This document shows positions 41,444 to 50,760 of a DNA stretch of 64,000 nucleotides, in pieces. The notes below the pieces were generated by a model. It worked only from the letters and a program-made list of their open reading frames with translations. It made no database searches and had not been told where the DNA came from. The translations under genes were made by a program, and so were the position numbers. This stretch comes from Gracilimonas sp. (GTDB taxonomy: Bacteria; Bacteroidota; Rhodothermia; Balneolales; Balneolaceae): the NCBI GenBank assembly GCA_022450045.1, contig JAKURD010000003.1, positions 1 to 64,000 on the forward strand, given 5' to 3'. Position 1 is the stretch's first letter. Each line of letters opens with the position of its first letter.

Positions 41444-44044
41444 ATGAAAAAGCCGGCATTCCTTTTACAGTTTTTAGAAAAGATGCTTCCGCCTGATCTA
41501 CATCATTTGATCGGAGATCTCGAAGAAGAATTTAACCATAACATCAATTCAGAGGGATTAGCAAAAGCACGATTACATTTTTGGTCTCAGCTTATTCGTT
41601 CTCTTCCCTGGTTTATCCTTCAATTCTTAACCTGGAACACCACGATGTTTTTAAATTACCTGAAAGTTGGCTGGCGCAATATGAAAAAACACACCGGCTT
41701 TTCACTCATCAATGTGTTTGGAATGGCAGCCAGCCTGTCTGTTTGTTTACTACTGATTCTTTTTATTCTTGATCAAAAAAGTTACGATCGGTTTCATGAA
41801 AAAAGTGATCGAATTGTAAGAGTAACATTTGAAAGCTCCTCTTCCGGAGACATGTTTGCAACAACTCCAGCCTCATTAGGGGATCTCCTGAAGAAGCAAT
41901 ATCCGGAAGTAGAAGCAACGGTAAAGGTAAATGGAGGGTTTTACGGAGATTTTCGGTATTCAGAAATTGATGTATCCCTTTCGGGTTTCTATGCAAGCCA
42001 AAGTTTCTTATCGGTATTTGATTTTGATCTTCTTGAAGGAGATATACAGACGGCGCTGAAAGATCCGGGAAGCGTACTATTGACTCCGAAAAGTGCCCGA
42101 AAATTATTCGGAAATGAAGAGGCTTTGGGCAAAACTCTTACCAAAGTTGGTAATCAGGATTTTACAGTTACAGGCATTATAGATGATGCCGAAAAAACTC
42201 ATTTCGATTTCGAACTCATTGCCTCCTATTCAACGATTACATCTGATCCTGACTATGTAAATTTCTTCGAGCAATGGAAAAATACGCTTTGGAACTCCTA
42301 TACCTATTTGTTGATGGCTGAGAAGGCTGATATGTCGGCTTTTGAGCAAAAAATTCAGCGGCAAATTACCGCAAACTTCATGGAAGAAGAAGGCTCCCAG
42401 ATCGCCCGGTTCAGGATACAACCGCTCACCAGCATTAATTTGGATAAGACTCACAACAATGAGATCGGATTTGTGATCCCTGGGATAATCGCTTGGTTTC
42501 TGATCGGATTTACCCTGGTGATCACCCTGATAGCATGTTTTAATTACGTGAGCCTGACGGTGGCCCGGGCACTTAATAGAAGCAAAGAAATAGGAGTCCG
42601 AAAAGTGCATGGGGCACACCGGTCAAGTGTGATAAAACAATTTATTACCGAATCGGTGATGATTCCCTTGTTTGCATTTGTGTTTTCAATCTTTCTGTTA
42701 AGATGGCTCTTACCCGAATTCAATAATCTCTATTTCATCAATTTTATGGAGGCCTCAGTAGATACATCCATGCTATTTCAGCCGGAAGTGATCTTTGTAC
42801 TCATAGTATTTACGGTTATCGTTGGGATTTTTGCGGGACTGTACCCTTCTATCTACCTGTCATCGTTCAACCCTGCTGAGGTTTTGAAGGGAATTTCCAA
42901 TACACGGAAGATCTCCGGACAAACGCTTAAAAAAATAATTACGGTAGGTCAGTTCACTTTTTCTATCATCTTTATTACGTCATCCATTATGTTGTTCCTT
43001 CAATTCAAACACCTGGCCGACACTGATTATGGATTCAATCAGGAAGCTATCATCAATCTTGAGCTTAAGGATGTTTCGTTGTCTCAGGTCAAGAATCACT
43101 TGCTTCGGAATTCCAATGTAAAGTCGGTTTCAGGGACCTCCCCTGTACCTGGTATGGGCGCAATTTATTATGAAGAAGTGAGCTCAATTTTGGGAGACCA
43201 AAAAATTGATGCTGCTTCATTTCGCGTAGATGAAGATTTTATTCCTACCATGGAACTTAATTTATTGGCGGGAAGAAATTTCAACCCGGAAATGAATTCC
43301 GATTCAACCAACGCGGTGATCATCAGTACCGCATTAATGAGAAAACTTGGCTTTAAAGATCCCGCTGAGGCTGTCAATAAGGAGATCAATATCACCAATG
43401 AGAAAAACATCACTACCATTGTCGGGGTAACTGAGAATTTTGTAGCCAGCGATCTGACCAGCACAAATGACCCGGCCATTCTTCTTTTTCAACCTCAAAA
43501 AACACGGTTTGCACTTATAAAAACCCGGCCGAGTAAAATTATTCCTTTTGCGAATGAATTAGAAAACTTGTGGCCTTCTTTGAATAGTGCCTATCCACTG
43601 AAGTACACAGTGTTGGATGAAGAGCTTCGCGACAACCCCAGCCTTTATGTATTTATTGATATGGTAAAAGTACTGGGACTGATCGCTGGATTTTCCATCC
43701 TCATTTCTTGTCTTGGGTTACTTGGACTGGCCATTTACTCTTCTGAAAACAGGGTGAAAGAAATAGGAATTCGCAAAGTACTCGGAGCTTCGGTGAACCA
43801 ATTGGTGTTTACACTTTCCGAAGAATACCTCTGGATGATATTAACCGCTATCGTCATCAGTGTTCCGGCCTCCTGGTTCATAAATTCGCTTTGGCTGCAA
43901 GCTTTTTCTAACAAAGCGGATTTTGGCCTCATGGTCCACGTTTTTGGAGCTTTGATCGCTTCTTTGCTTGCAATTTTAACCATAAGCACCCAAACCTTGC
44001 GGGCGGCAAGAACAAGTCCGGTAAAAAACCTGAGGTCTGAATAA
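41444..44044 (+). CDS. FtsX/MacB-type ABC permease with permease prefix domain
   Basis: About 866 residues from the ATG at 41444 (MKKPAFLLQFLEKMLPPDLH). The first 60 residues are the permease prefix domain seen behind PadR genes. After it come a first hydrophobic helix (INVFGMAASLSVCLLLILFIL), a MacB-type periplasmic domain (residues 120-330), and two FtsX domains: VITLIACFNYVSLTVARALN and VLGLIAGFSILISCLGLLGL. They share the sequence KEIGIRKVLGAS/KEIGVRKVHGAH. No ABC ATPase gene is adjacent, so it must use one encoded elsewhere. Confidence 0.9.
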   Translation: MKKPAFLLQFLEKMLPPDLHHLIGDLEEEFNHNINSEGLAKARLHFWSQLIRSLPWFILQFLTWNTTMFLNYLKVGWRNMKKHTGFSLINVFGMAASLSVCLLLILFILDQKSYDRFHEKSDRIVRVTFESSSSGDMFATTPASLGDLLKKQYPEVEATVKVNGGFYGDFRYSEIDVSLSGFYASQSFLSVFDFDLLEGDIQTALKDPGSVLLTPKSARKLFGNEEALGKTLTKVGNQDFTVTGIIDDAEKTHFDFELIASYSTITSDPDYVNFFEQWKNTLWNSYTYLLMAEKADMSAFEQKIQRQITANFMEEEGSQIARFRIQPLTSINLDKTHNNEIGFVIPGIIAWFLIGFTLVITLIACFNYVSLTVARALNRSKEIGVRKVHGAHRSSVIKQFITESVMIPLFAFVFSIFLLRWLLPEFNNLYFINFMEASVDTSMLFQPEVIFVLIVFTVIVGIFAGLYPSIYLSSFNPAEVLKGISNTRKISGQTLKKIITVGQFTFSIIFITSSIMLFLQFKHLADTDYGFNQEAIINLELKDVSLSQVKNHLLRNSNVKSVSGTSPVPGMGAIYYEEVSSILGDQKIDAASFRVDEDFIPTMELNLLAGRNFNPEMNSDSTNAVIISTALMRKLGFKDPAEAVNKEINITNEKNITTIVGVTENFVASDLTSTNDPAILLFQPQKTRFALIKTRPSKIIPFANELENLWPSLNSAYPLKYTVLDEELRDNPSLYVFIDMVKVLGLIAGFSILISCLGLLGLAIYSSENRVKEIGIRKVLGASVNQLVFTLSEEYLWMILTAIVISVPASWFINSLWLQAFSNKADFGLMVHVFGALIASLLAILTISTQTLRAARTSPVKNLRSE

Positions 44045-44072
44045 TAACCATGGGTCTTATGAAGCAAACGAG

Positions 44073-44732
44073 TCAAAGAGGATCATCTCTGAGTCGTTTA
44101 AGCAGTATGTGATATAAGTTATGATTGCGATAATTAAATCTAAATTCAGTTTCTTTCAGATACAAAATAAATTTCTTTTTAGAGATTCCATTGAACTGCG
44201 CAAGCCTTCGCTTGGCATAGCTCCAGAAAGACTCAATACCATTAATATGTCGAGCTCCATTAGCGAACTCATTGTTGCCATGATGCACCCGGTAATGTTT
44301 GTCATATCCGACATCTACCAGCCCGTCATACCCTCGCCATCCATCAGAATGAATAACACTCTTAGGACTGACTTTGCCCCTTATAATGCGTTGAAGTGTC
44401 TTTTTACGGGCATCAGGGACAATCTCTGTGTAGACTTTTCCCTGCCGCTTGAATACGCCAAAGACAATCGTTTTGCCCGAAGCTCCCCGTCCTCTTTTGC
44501 CTGGGATCCGTCGTGGGCCAAAGTAGGATTCATCGACTTCAACGGTTCCGGAAAAGGAAGCTTCTTGCTGGCACCAACGAGCAATTTTAATCCTTAGTTT
44601 ATCAAAGATCACGGTGACCGATCGCAGAGAAACCGAACTCAACTGGGCCGTTTCTGTAGCAGTCAAATCCAATGCAAAGCACCTGATAAGGTGTCTAAAT
44701 TTGGACTCAGCCCCGAGACTTCGGGGGAACGT
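44073..44732 (-). pseudogene. IS1595-family (ISXO2-like) transposase, N-terminally truncated
   Basis: A frame read from 44672 down to 44073 encodes the DDE domain: VEVDESYFGPRRIPGKRGRG, VIHSDGWRGYDGLVDVGYD, and HINGIESFWSYAKRRLAQF with the catalytic Glu. It continues upstream without a start to a stop at about 44733, through KFRHLIRCFALDLTATETAQ, which is the normal family sequence. The N-terminal zinc-ribbon part, about 90 residues, and its ATG are missing. No complete terminal repeats were recognised. The gene is therefore a dead remnant lying next to repeat copy C. Confidence 0.75.
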
Positions 44733-44753
44733 TTATAATACTTGTTAACCATT

Positions 44754-44792
44754 GTATAGCAATATGTTACAACCAATTATAACATGCTATAC
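44754..44792. repeat. palindromic sequence beside the IS1595 remnant
   Basis: GTATAGCA and ATGTTA (44754-44769) have their reverse complement in TTATAACATGCTATAC (44777-44792), giving an imperfect hairpin. It could be a remnant end of the transposon or an unrelated palindrome. Confidence 0.35.
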
Positions 44793-44844
44793 TTCATAAG
44801 ACCCTAACCATTTTTATTTACTGCATCTGCATACAGCGTCTAAG

Positions 44845-45036
44845 TAACGTGTGTTCGAAAAGGCCATCTTTTGAATATGTTGAAGGGTCATTTTGCGGCG
44901 AATGCCCGAAATCCTATGGCTGGCCAGGTATCCAATATTGAATGAATGGCAACCATTAGATTCCCGTCTCCACGGGAATGACCACAAGCATCCACTTTTA
45001 TCCTTTTAACTTCGTTTTTATCTGGAACTGACGTTA
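44845..45036 (-). repeat. MITE-like element, 192-bp type, copy C
   Basis: The reverse complement is highly similar to 60466-60656. Terminal inverted repeats: TAACGTGTGTTCGAA at the left end and GGAACTGACGTTA at the right (45024-45036). Inside, ATTCCCGT (on the minus strand) opens an ATTCCC-N8-GGGAAT hairpin, and GGCGAATGCCCGAAAT is the shared core. The right end touches the stop codon of the SirB1-like gene at 45037. No open frame is present. Confidence 0.8.
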
Positions 45037-45888
45037 TTACTGATACATTTCAGCGACACTCAATAACCGGCCGAGATCTTCTATCCTGTGCATCTCTTCT
45101 TTTCGTTCGTAGCTGTGAATGAGATTCCTGATGCAGCGAAGTACGATATCAAAATTGGTGGCCATCTGAAAATGCTCCGGCCGTGGATCAATGTTATTTT
45201 TCTTCAGGAAGAAGTAGCACTGATCATAGGTTACTATTGCCCCATTATCGTAAGGATCTATGAGCAACTCTTCTTTATCGCCCACATAGTTCAGCATAAA
45301 ATGGATGGGCATGTTGATCCCGAAAAAAGGCATCTCCAACCGGCGAGAAATAAACATGACTATTAAACTTAACGAGATCGGCAATCCCTTTCGGCGCTCA
45401 ATAACCTGGTCTAAAAAACAATTTTGAGGGGCATGATAGTCTTCCGCATCCCCGTGAAAATTCAGGTCCTCAAATATAAACTTCAGGAGCCGCTTCATTT
45501 TCCGCTTCTCATCCAGCTTGTATTTTATCTGGGGTTCAACTATATCCGCAAAATGATCGAGCTTAGACTGATACTCTGAGATTCTCAGGGTAGGATTTCC
45601 AAAACGAGCCAGGGTAAAAACGGCCTTTTCCAGTGATTTTCGGGTTTTTAATCCACCTTCAAGGATCTCAATAAAATCCTGCTCCAGCGTTTCAAACGTA
45701 AGCTTATGAATGACTTCATTGACCTTCTGCCTTGCATTTTCATTGTTAATTTCTGCCCGATACTCATCCAAAAGAGGTACGGCATTCTCTCCCAGTTCCT
45801 GAAGCCGGTTTTCCACACTCTCCTGCACAAACGGATCGGGATCATCCATTAAGAAAAGCAGTGATTTAATTTCTGTCTTTGAGGTCAT
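45037..45888 (-). CDS. SirB1-like transglutaminase-fold protein
   Basis: A 283-residue protein. The N-terminal 120 residues are helical repeats (SLLFLMDDPDPFVQESVENRL), HEAT-like. The middle block FHGDAEDYHAPQNCFLDQVIERRKGLPISLSLI and FFGINMPIHFMLNYVG is the transglutaminase-like SirB1/PF13369 core, in which a Cys, His and Asp normally align; a Cys is visible in QNCFLDQV. Active enzyme function is unproven for this family. The gene ends at the right border of repeat copy C, 1 base from its terminal repeat. Confidence 0.85.
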   Translation of the reverse strand: MTSKTEIKSLLFLMDDPDPFVQESVENRLQELGENAVPLLDEYRAEINNENARQKVNEVIHKLTFETLEQDFIEILEGGLKTRKSLEKAVFTLARFGNPTLRISEYQSKLDHFADIVEPQIKYKLDEKRKMKRLLKFIFEDLNFHGDAEDYHAPQNCFLDQVIERRKGLPISLSLIVMFISRRLEMPFFGINMPIHFMLNYVGDKEELLIDPYDNGAIVTYDQCYFFLKKNNIDPRPEHFQMATNFDIVLRCIRNLIHSYERKEEMHRIEDLGRLLSVAEMYQ

Positions 45889-45969
45889 AGGTACATCTTT
45901 TTTTCTCTGACGGGTTAAGATATTGATTCAATAGACCAATTACCGCTTATAAATCCGCCTGTTATCCTG

Positions 45970-45977
45970 TATATTTG
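45970..45977 (+). promoter_or_regulatory. TAnnTTTG-type -7 element before the arginine deiminase-like gene
   Basis: TATATTTG lies 33 bases before the ATG at 46011 and matches the Bacteroidota -7 consensus exactly. A TTTG -33 box is not clear. Confidence 0.4.
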
Positions 45978-46010
45978 AAGGCTTTGTTTAACCAACCGTA
46001 TAACTGATTT

Positions 46011-47246
46011 ATGAACATACAAGTTTCTTCCGAAATTGGTCACCTCCAAGGTGTGATCGTACACACTCCGGGGCATGAAGTTTCTTTAGTCAATCCTGAA
46101 CTGAAAGATGAATTATTGTTTGATGATATCATTTTTGAGGAGGATGCCCGACAAGAGCATCTCGATATGCTGGAAGTATTCAAAGCAGCCATGCCTTCCG
46201 GTGGACAGGTTATAGAAATTGTAGATCTTATTCTCGAAGTATTCCAACAAGAGGATGCCCGGGGTTATTTCATTGAGCAACTGGTAAAAGAATTTCCGGA
46301 AGAAAATCTTCACGTCATCGAAAAAGAACTTGGCAAACTGGATGCAGACGACCTGCTTACGTTCATCATTCAGGGATATTTCAAGAACAGCAAAGGATTT
46401 ACGCTCAACCCTTCCCCAAATCTACTGTTCACCCGAGACCTTGCCGCTGTGGTGGGCAGCAACATTTTGATCTCAAGGGCAGCAAAGAAAGCCCGGCTTC
46501 GCGAATCCCTGCTGATGGAAACACTGGTTCACTTTCACCCGTTATTTGAAAGTGTTCGCGAAAACGCCATCCGTATCTCAGGGCAGCAATCCATTGAAGG
46601 CGGTGATGTATTGGTGGTTTCTGATAAGCTGGTTTTGATCGGGATGAGTGAACGAACCTCCTTCAGCGGCTTGATAAAGGGGACGGAAGGATTATTGAAC
46701 AGCGGGGTTGAAACAGTGCTTGCTGTAGATATTCCCAAGCAGCGCTCTTCCATGCATTTGGATACCATATTCACTTTTGCCAGCCATTCGGAATGCATTG
46801 CCTTTCCACCGGCTATTATGGAACAAAACGATAACGTTGTGGCTTTGTTCAAGGACGGTGATTCCATTAAAACGGAAACCCGCTCTTCCTTAAAATCTGC
46901 TCTGGAAGAAAACCTTGGCCGTGAATTCAACTTCATAAAATGCGGAGGAGAAGATCGCACCAATCAATTTCGTGAGCAATGGACCGATGGAGCTAACGTT
47001 TTTGCCCTCGCTCCCGGAATAATTATTGGCTATGAACGTAATACCAACACCTTCAACACCCTTGTAGATCACGGGTATGACCTGATGACCCAATTCGAGT
47101 TTGTTGAAGAATATGGCGACATAGATTTTATCCCTTCTGATGAGCAAAAGATCGCCATCAGTTTTCAGGGACATGAATTATGCCGGGGCCGGGGTGGCGC
47201 TCGCTGCATGACCATGCCCATTTCAAGAAAACCTTTAACTTCATAA
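46011..47246 (+). CDS. arginine deiminase-family enzyme
   Basis: A 411-residue protein of the arginine deiminase fold (guanidino-group modifying superfamily). Motifs in order: EIGHLQGVIVHTPGHEVSLV, NPSPNLLFTRDLAAVVGSNI, SIEGGDVLVVSDKLVLIGMSERTS, SSMHLDTIFTFAS with the catalytic His, and GARCMTMPISRKPL, whose Cys is the nucleophile. Arginine deiminase converts arginine to citrulline and ammonia. No arcB or arcC gene is nearby, so the classical ADI pathway cannot be inferred from context. It is followed after 10 bases by the S2P protease gene. Confidence 0.92.
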   Translation: MNIQVSSEIGHLQGVIVHTPGHEVSLVNPELKDELLFDDIIFEEDARQEHLDMLEVFKAAMPSGGQVIEIVDLILEVFQQEDARGYFIEQLVKEFPEENLHVIEKELGKLDADDLLTFIIQGYFKNSKGFTLNPSPNLLFTRDLAAVVGSNILISRAAKKARLRESLLMETLVHFHPLFESVRENAIRISGQQSIEGGDVLVVSDKLVLIGMSERTSFSGLIKGTEGLLNSGVETVLAVDIPKQRSSMHLDTIFTFASHSECIAFPPAIMEQNDNVVALFKDGDSIKTETRSSLKSALEENLGREFNFIKCGGEDRTNQFREQWTDGANVFALAPGIIIGYERNTNTFNTLVDHGYDLMTQFEFVEEYGDIDFIPSDEQKIAISFQGHELCRGRGGARCMTMPISRKPLTS

Positions 47247-47256
47247 AGAGAGAAGA

Positions 47257-48471
47257 TTGAGCCAAAACCCATTCCAAGAAGAAGTAGATGCTGATTTTGA
47301 CATCATCTCCTCCGTTGAAGAGCCTAAGAACAAGCCAAGCACAAAAACGATTCTAAAACACTTTGGGCTGTTCTTGCTTACGCTCTTTTTTGTGACCATG
47401 ACCGGAGCCAATTTCGTAGGTTTTGATCCCGTTTTATTTCCTTTCGATATACCAAATACCGTTGACCTGCTCCGCGGTCTTTTGTTTGCAGGATTGCTTC
47501 TCGCCTTTTTAACCTTCCACGAATTTGGGCATTATTTTGCAGCTGTTTATCACAAGATTAAAGTAACACTGCCCTATTACATTCCCATACCTGTAGGAAT
47601 TGGAACGCTTGGCGCGGTGATCCGGATCAAGGAACCCATTCGAAGAATGCATAAATTGTTCGATGTGGGAGCGGCAGGCCCCGTAGCAGGTTTTGTGGTG
47701 GCACTTGCTGTCCTGCTAATCGGATTCGCGACTTTACCTGAACCGGAGTATGTGCAAAATTTTGCCGGGCATGAAGAGTTAAAAGAATATGTAGCGGCAA
47801 ACGGCAGCTATCCTGATTTCATAACAGATGAAACCGAGCAGGGGGTTCTCACCATAGGCAACACTTTGCTTTACAGCGGATTGGCGGCCCTGTTCGATAA
47901 TGTTCCTCCCATGTGGGAAATGTATCACTACCCCTTCCTTTTTGCGGGATGGCTGGGTCTCTTTTTCACCGCTCTTAACTTGATGCCTGTTGGCCAGCTC
48001 GATGGCGGACATATACTTTATTCTCTGATTGGAAATCGAAAACACAAGATCGTTGCCCGCATTTTCTTTGCCCTTATTACTGCGCTTGCCGGAATTGAAT
48101 TTATCCCCTTTCTGGCCGACTTCATACATCAATATATTCAACTCCCTTTTATCGAGTGGTTTGCCTGGGGATTTCTTTTATACCTATTGATGACCAAAGC
48201 ATTTCGCGCAGATAAATCCTGGGTCAACGGAATGGTTACGCTTTCACTTGCTCTCAGCGCCGGATATACTTTTACTCTTGGAGCTGCTGAACCCGGTCAG
48301 GCCTCTTTTATATGGTTGGTATGGAGCTTTTTCATCGCTTTTATTGTTAAAGTGGAACATCCCCCGGTTGAAATTGAAGAAAAATTATCTCCCGGCCGTC
48401 GGGTGATAGGATGGCTTAGTATGCTTATCTTCATACTTTGTATCAGTCCAAATCCAATTTACATGAATTAA
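47257..48471 (+). CDS. site-2 protease-family (M50) membrane metalloprotease
   Basis: A 404-residue integral membrane protein with about nine hydrophobic segments. It starts at TTG (SQNPFQEEVDADFDI) with GAGAGAAG about 8 bases before. The zinc site is FHEFGHYFAAVYHKIK and the distal Asp is in LMPVGQLDGGHILY. The fold is that of EGY/sll0862-type M50 peptidases, which cleave transmembrane anchors of regulators. It lies 10 bases behind the deiminase gene. The stop overlaps the next start by one base (TAATG). Confidence 0.9.
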   Translation: MSQNPFQEEVDADFDIISSVEEPKNKPSTKTILKHFGLFLLTLFFVTMTGANFVGFDPVLFPFDIPNTVDLLRGLLFAGLLLAFLTFHEFGHYFAAVYHKIKVTLPYYIPIPVGIGTLGAVIRIKEPIRRMHKLFDVGAAGPVAGFVVALAVLLIGFATLPEPEYVQNFAGHEELKEYVAANGSYPDFITDETEQGVLTIGNTLLYSGLAALFDNVPPMWEMYHYPFLFAGWLGLFFTALNLMPVGQLDGGHILYSLIGNRKHKIVARIFFALITALAGIEFIPFLADFIHQYIQLPFIEWFAWGFLLYLLMTKAFRADKSWVNGMVTLSLALSAGYTFTLGAAEPGQASFIWLVWSFFIAFIVKVEHPPVEIEEKLSPGRRVIGWLSMLIFILCISPNPIYMN

Positions 48472-48893
48472 TGAATCCCATGAGAATTTTACTTTTTAGC
48501 TTTTTCGCCTTTGCCCTGATCGCTGGCTGCTCGGAATCAGAAAACGAACTTACACTCGAACAACGGGTTGATAACCTAATCGCAGAAGAACAATTTGAGG
48601 AAGCGCACGTTTTACTGGACGAACAAGAAGAATCAGAAGCAATAGCAGCACAAAAAGAAAAAGTACACCTTCAGCACGGCATTCACCTGATCTATAGTGC
48701 AGACCCGGCTTCCATGCGTGAGAATGCCAATAATGCATTAAGGGAATTTATCGCCGTATTGGAGATCAACCCTGAAAATGAAAAGGCTCGTGCAGAAACA
48801 GAACAGATCCTAACCATCTATCGCACCTTCCCTGACCGAAAACCTGCCGAAGATGTATTAGAGAAACTCGAAGAGCTTGGTTTCCAGATTTAA
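48471..48893 (+). CDS. TPR-like lipoprotein of unknown function
   Basis: About 140 residues from the ATG at 48471, which overlaps the last base of the upstream TAA. A lipoprotein signal (ILLFSFFAFALIAGC) is followed by an acidic helical domain: RVDNLIAEEQFEEAHVLLDE, then HLIYSADPASMRENANNALRE, ending EKLEELGFQ. The pattern of paired helices suggests tetratricopeptide-like repeats. Translationally coupled to the S2P protease gene, so it may modulate the protease at the membrane. No homologue is identified. Confidence 0.7.
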   Translation: MNPMRILLFSFFAFALIAGCSESENELTLEQRVDNLIAEEQFEEAHVLLDEQEESEAIAAQKEKVHLQHGIHLIYSADPASMRENANNALREFIAVLEINPENEKARAETEQILTIYRTFPDRKPAEDVLEKLEELGFQI

Positions 48894-48958
48894 AGAAGCT
48901 GGAGCTTGGTAACGAGCGAATCAGCTAAATCAGTGTAATACCTATAATTCGCGATCCC

Positions 48959-49435
48959 ATGAGCGACAAACAAAAGACCACACCAACCATTAAAAACCGG
49001 AAGGCCCGCCACGATTATCAAGTGGAGGAAACCTACGAAGCCGGACTTGTTCTTAAAGGAACCGAGGTAAAATCGTTGCGTCAGGGAAAAGCGAGTTTTG
49101 CAGACACCTTTGCCTTCATCCAAAATGGAGAGGTTTTTCTGCGTGATATGTACATAAAACCGTACGAGCACGGCTCCTATTACAATCACGATGAAACCCG
49201 TCCCCGAAAGCTATTGCTCCATAAGCGGGAGATCAGAGAGCTTGAAAAAGCTACCGAACAAAAAGGGTACACCATTGTTCCGCTGAAACTGTATTTCAAA
49301 AAAGGAAATGCCAAAGTGCTGATCGGCGTCGCGAAAGGTAAAAAGCAATTCGACAAGAGAGATTCCATTAAAGAAAAAGATGTGAAGCGCCAGATAGAGC
49401 GTAATGTGAAAGGGAATTACAAGATCAATATGTGA
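48959..49435 (+). CDS. smpB: SsrA-binding protein SmpB
   Basis: A 158-residue protein that carries tmRNA to stalled ribosomes for trans-translation. Characteristic segments are IKNRKARHDYQVEETYEAGL, GLVLKGTEVKSLRQGKASF, YIKPYEHGSYYNHDETRPRK, LHKREIRELE and IVPLKLYFKKGNAKVLIGVA. The C-terminal basic tail (KGKKQFDKRDSIKEKDVKRQI) is complete. The tmRNA gene is not in this window. Transcribed alone or with the TPR-like lipoprotein gene 65 bases upstream. Confidence 0.96.
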   Translation: MSDKQKTTPTIKNRKARHDYQVEETYEAGLVLKGTEVKSLRQGKASFADTFAFIQNGEVFLRDMYIKPYEHGSYYNHDETRPRKLLLHKREIRELEKATEQKGYTIVPLKLYFKKGNAKVLIGVAKGKKQFDKRDSIKEKDVKRQIERNVKGNYKINM

Positions 49436-49482
49436 TTTGAAATTTAGATCTACATTTAGCTTATCTATCCTTATAATCCGGT

Positions 49483-50757
49483 ATGAGCCCTGAATTAGAT
49501 ATTGTATGGAAATTACTTTCTGCCTTGGGAGTCGGACTCCTTATCGGTACTGAAAGAGGCTGGTATGGCCGAAAAGAAGACGAAGGAGATCGTGTTGCAG
49601 GAATCCGCACCTTTAGTCTTGTCGGGCTTCTCGGTGGAATATGTGCATCCCTGATCCCTCATGCCGGAGAATGGGTTCTCGGTGTGGCGTTTATTTCTTT
49701 TACCGCCCTTGTAATCGCCTCCTACATGTTCGAGATCAAAATGCAGGGAAATGAGGACATTGGCATAACCACAGAAGTTGCACTTCTTCTTACCTTTTCA
49801 TTGGGTGCCTGGGCTGCTCTGGGCTTTCAGATGGAAGCATTGGGAAGTGCCGTTGCCGTTATCGCATTGCTGAGCTTGAAACCCGTCCTTCACGAATGGC
49901 TTCAAAAAATTGACGTAGAAGTAATCTATGCCGGGATCAAGCTGTTGATCATTTCTGTTATTATGCTTCCCCTCCTTCCCAATCAAGGATATGGTCCCTG
50001 GGAAACTCTCAACCCGTACTGGATCTGGTGGATGGTGGTGCTGATATCAGGACTCTCTTTCCTGGGTTTCATACTTGTGAAATATGTTGGAGAGGATAAG
50101 GGTATTTTATTAACAGCAGTTATAGGTGGATTGGCTTCCTCCACAGCCGTAACGGTGAGTTTGGCGCAATTCGCCAAACAAAAACCCCAAAACACAACCA
50201 AGATTTTTATAGCCGGTGTGCTGGTAGCTTCTTCTGTGATGTTTGTAAGGGTGATCATTGAGGTCACCGTAGTACATCCGGAAATGCTTCATCCCCTTTG
50301 GATACCTTTAGCCGTAATGTTGGGCCTCACCTTTTTTTGTGTTCTGTGGCTATGGAAAAGCTCCGAAAAAACTGAGGAAAGTGAAAATCCCAGCCTTGAT
50401 CTCGGAAACCCGCTGCAACTTCCAACGGCATTAAAATTCGGGGTGTTACTGGCGGTGATCTTAGTACTGGCTACTGCTCTAAAGGAATGGTTTGGCGATC
50501 AGGGCATTTACCTGCTCGCCCTTTTATCCGGTTTGATGGATGTGGATGCCATTACCCTTTCTCTTTCCGAAATGGCTAAGGCTGAGATCACAACAGCGAT
50601 AGCTACTTTAGGAATAGTGATCGCTGTGATCTCAAATACTTTGGTTAAAGCGGGCTTATTTATATACCTCACAGGATTTAAAAAAAGCACGGAATTATTA
50701 TGGATGATCCTGATCATCGCAGCCGGCGGTATTGTGAGCGCACTGTTGTTTGTATGA
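49483..50757 (+). CDS. MgtC/SapB-DUF4010 membrane protein
   Basis: A 424-residue membrane protein with about twelve hydrophobic segments. The N-terminal part (ALGVGLLIGTERGWYGRK, then VAGIRTFSLVGLLGGICASL) is the MgtC/SapB domain, and the rest is the DUF4010 domain (TAVIGGLASSTAVTVSLAQF; LLALLSGLMDVDAITLSLSE). Bacterial members are of uncertain function; the repeated GL(A/M) block suggests a transporter. A 179-bp repeat (copy B) begins 3 bases after the TGA stop. Good family match. Confidence 0.88.
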   Translation: MSPELDIVWKLLSALGVGLLIGTERGWYGRKEDEGDRVAGIRTFSLVGLLGGICASLIPHAGEWVLGVAFISFTALVIASYMFEIKMQGNEDIGITTEVALLLTFSLGAWAALGFQMEALGSAVAVIALLSLKPVLHEWLQKIDVEVIYAGIKLLIISVIMLPLLPNQGYGPWETLNPYWIWWMVVLISGLSFLGFILVKYVGEDKGILLTAVIGGLASSTAVTVSLAQFAKQKPQNTTKIFIAGVLVASSVMFVRVIIEVTVVHPEMLHPLWIPLAVMLGLTFFCVLWLWKSSEKTEESENPSLDLGNPLQLPTALKFGVLLAVILVLATALKEWFGDQGIYLLALLSGLMDVDAITLSLSEMAKAEITTAIATLGIVIAVISNTLVKAGLFIYLTGFKKSTELLWMILIIAAGGIVSALLFV

Positions 50758-50760
50758 TAA

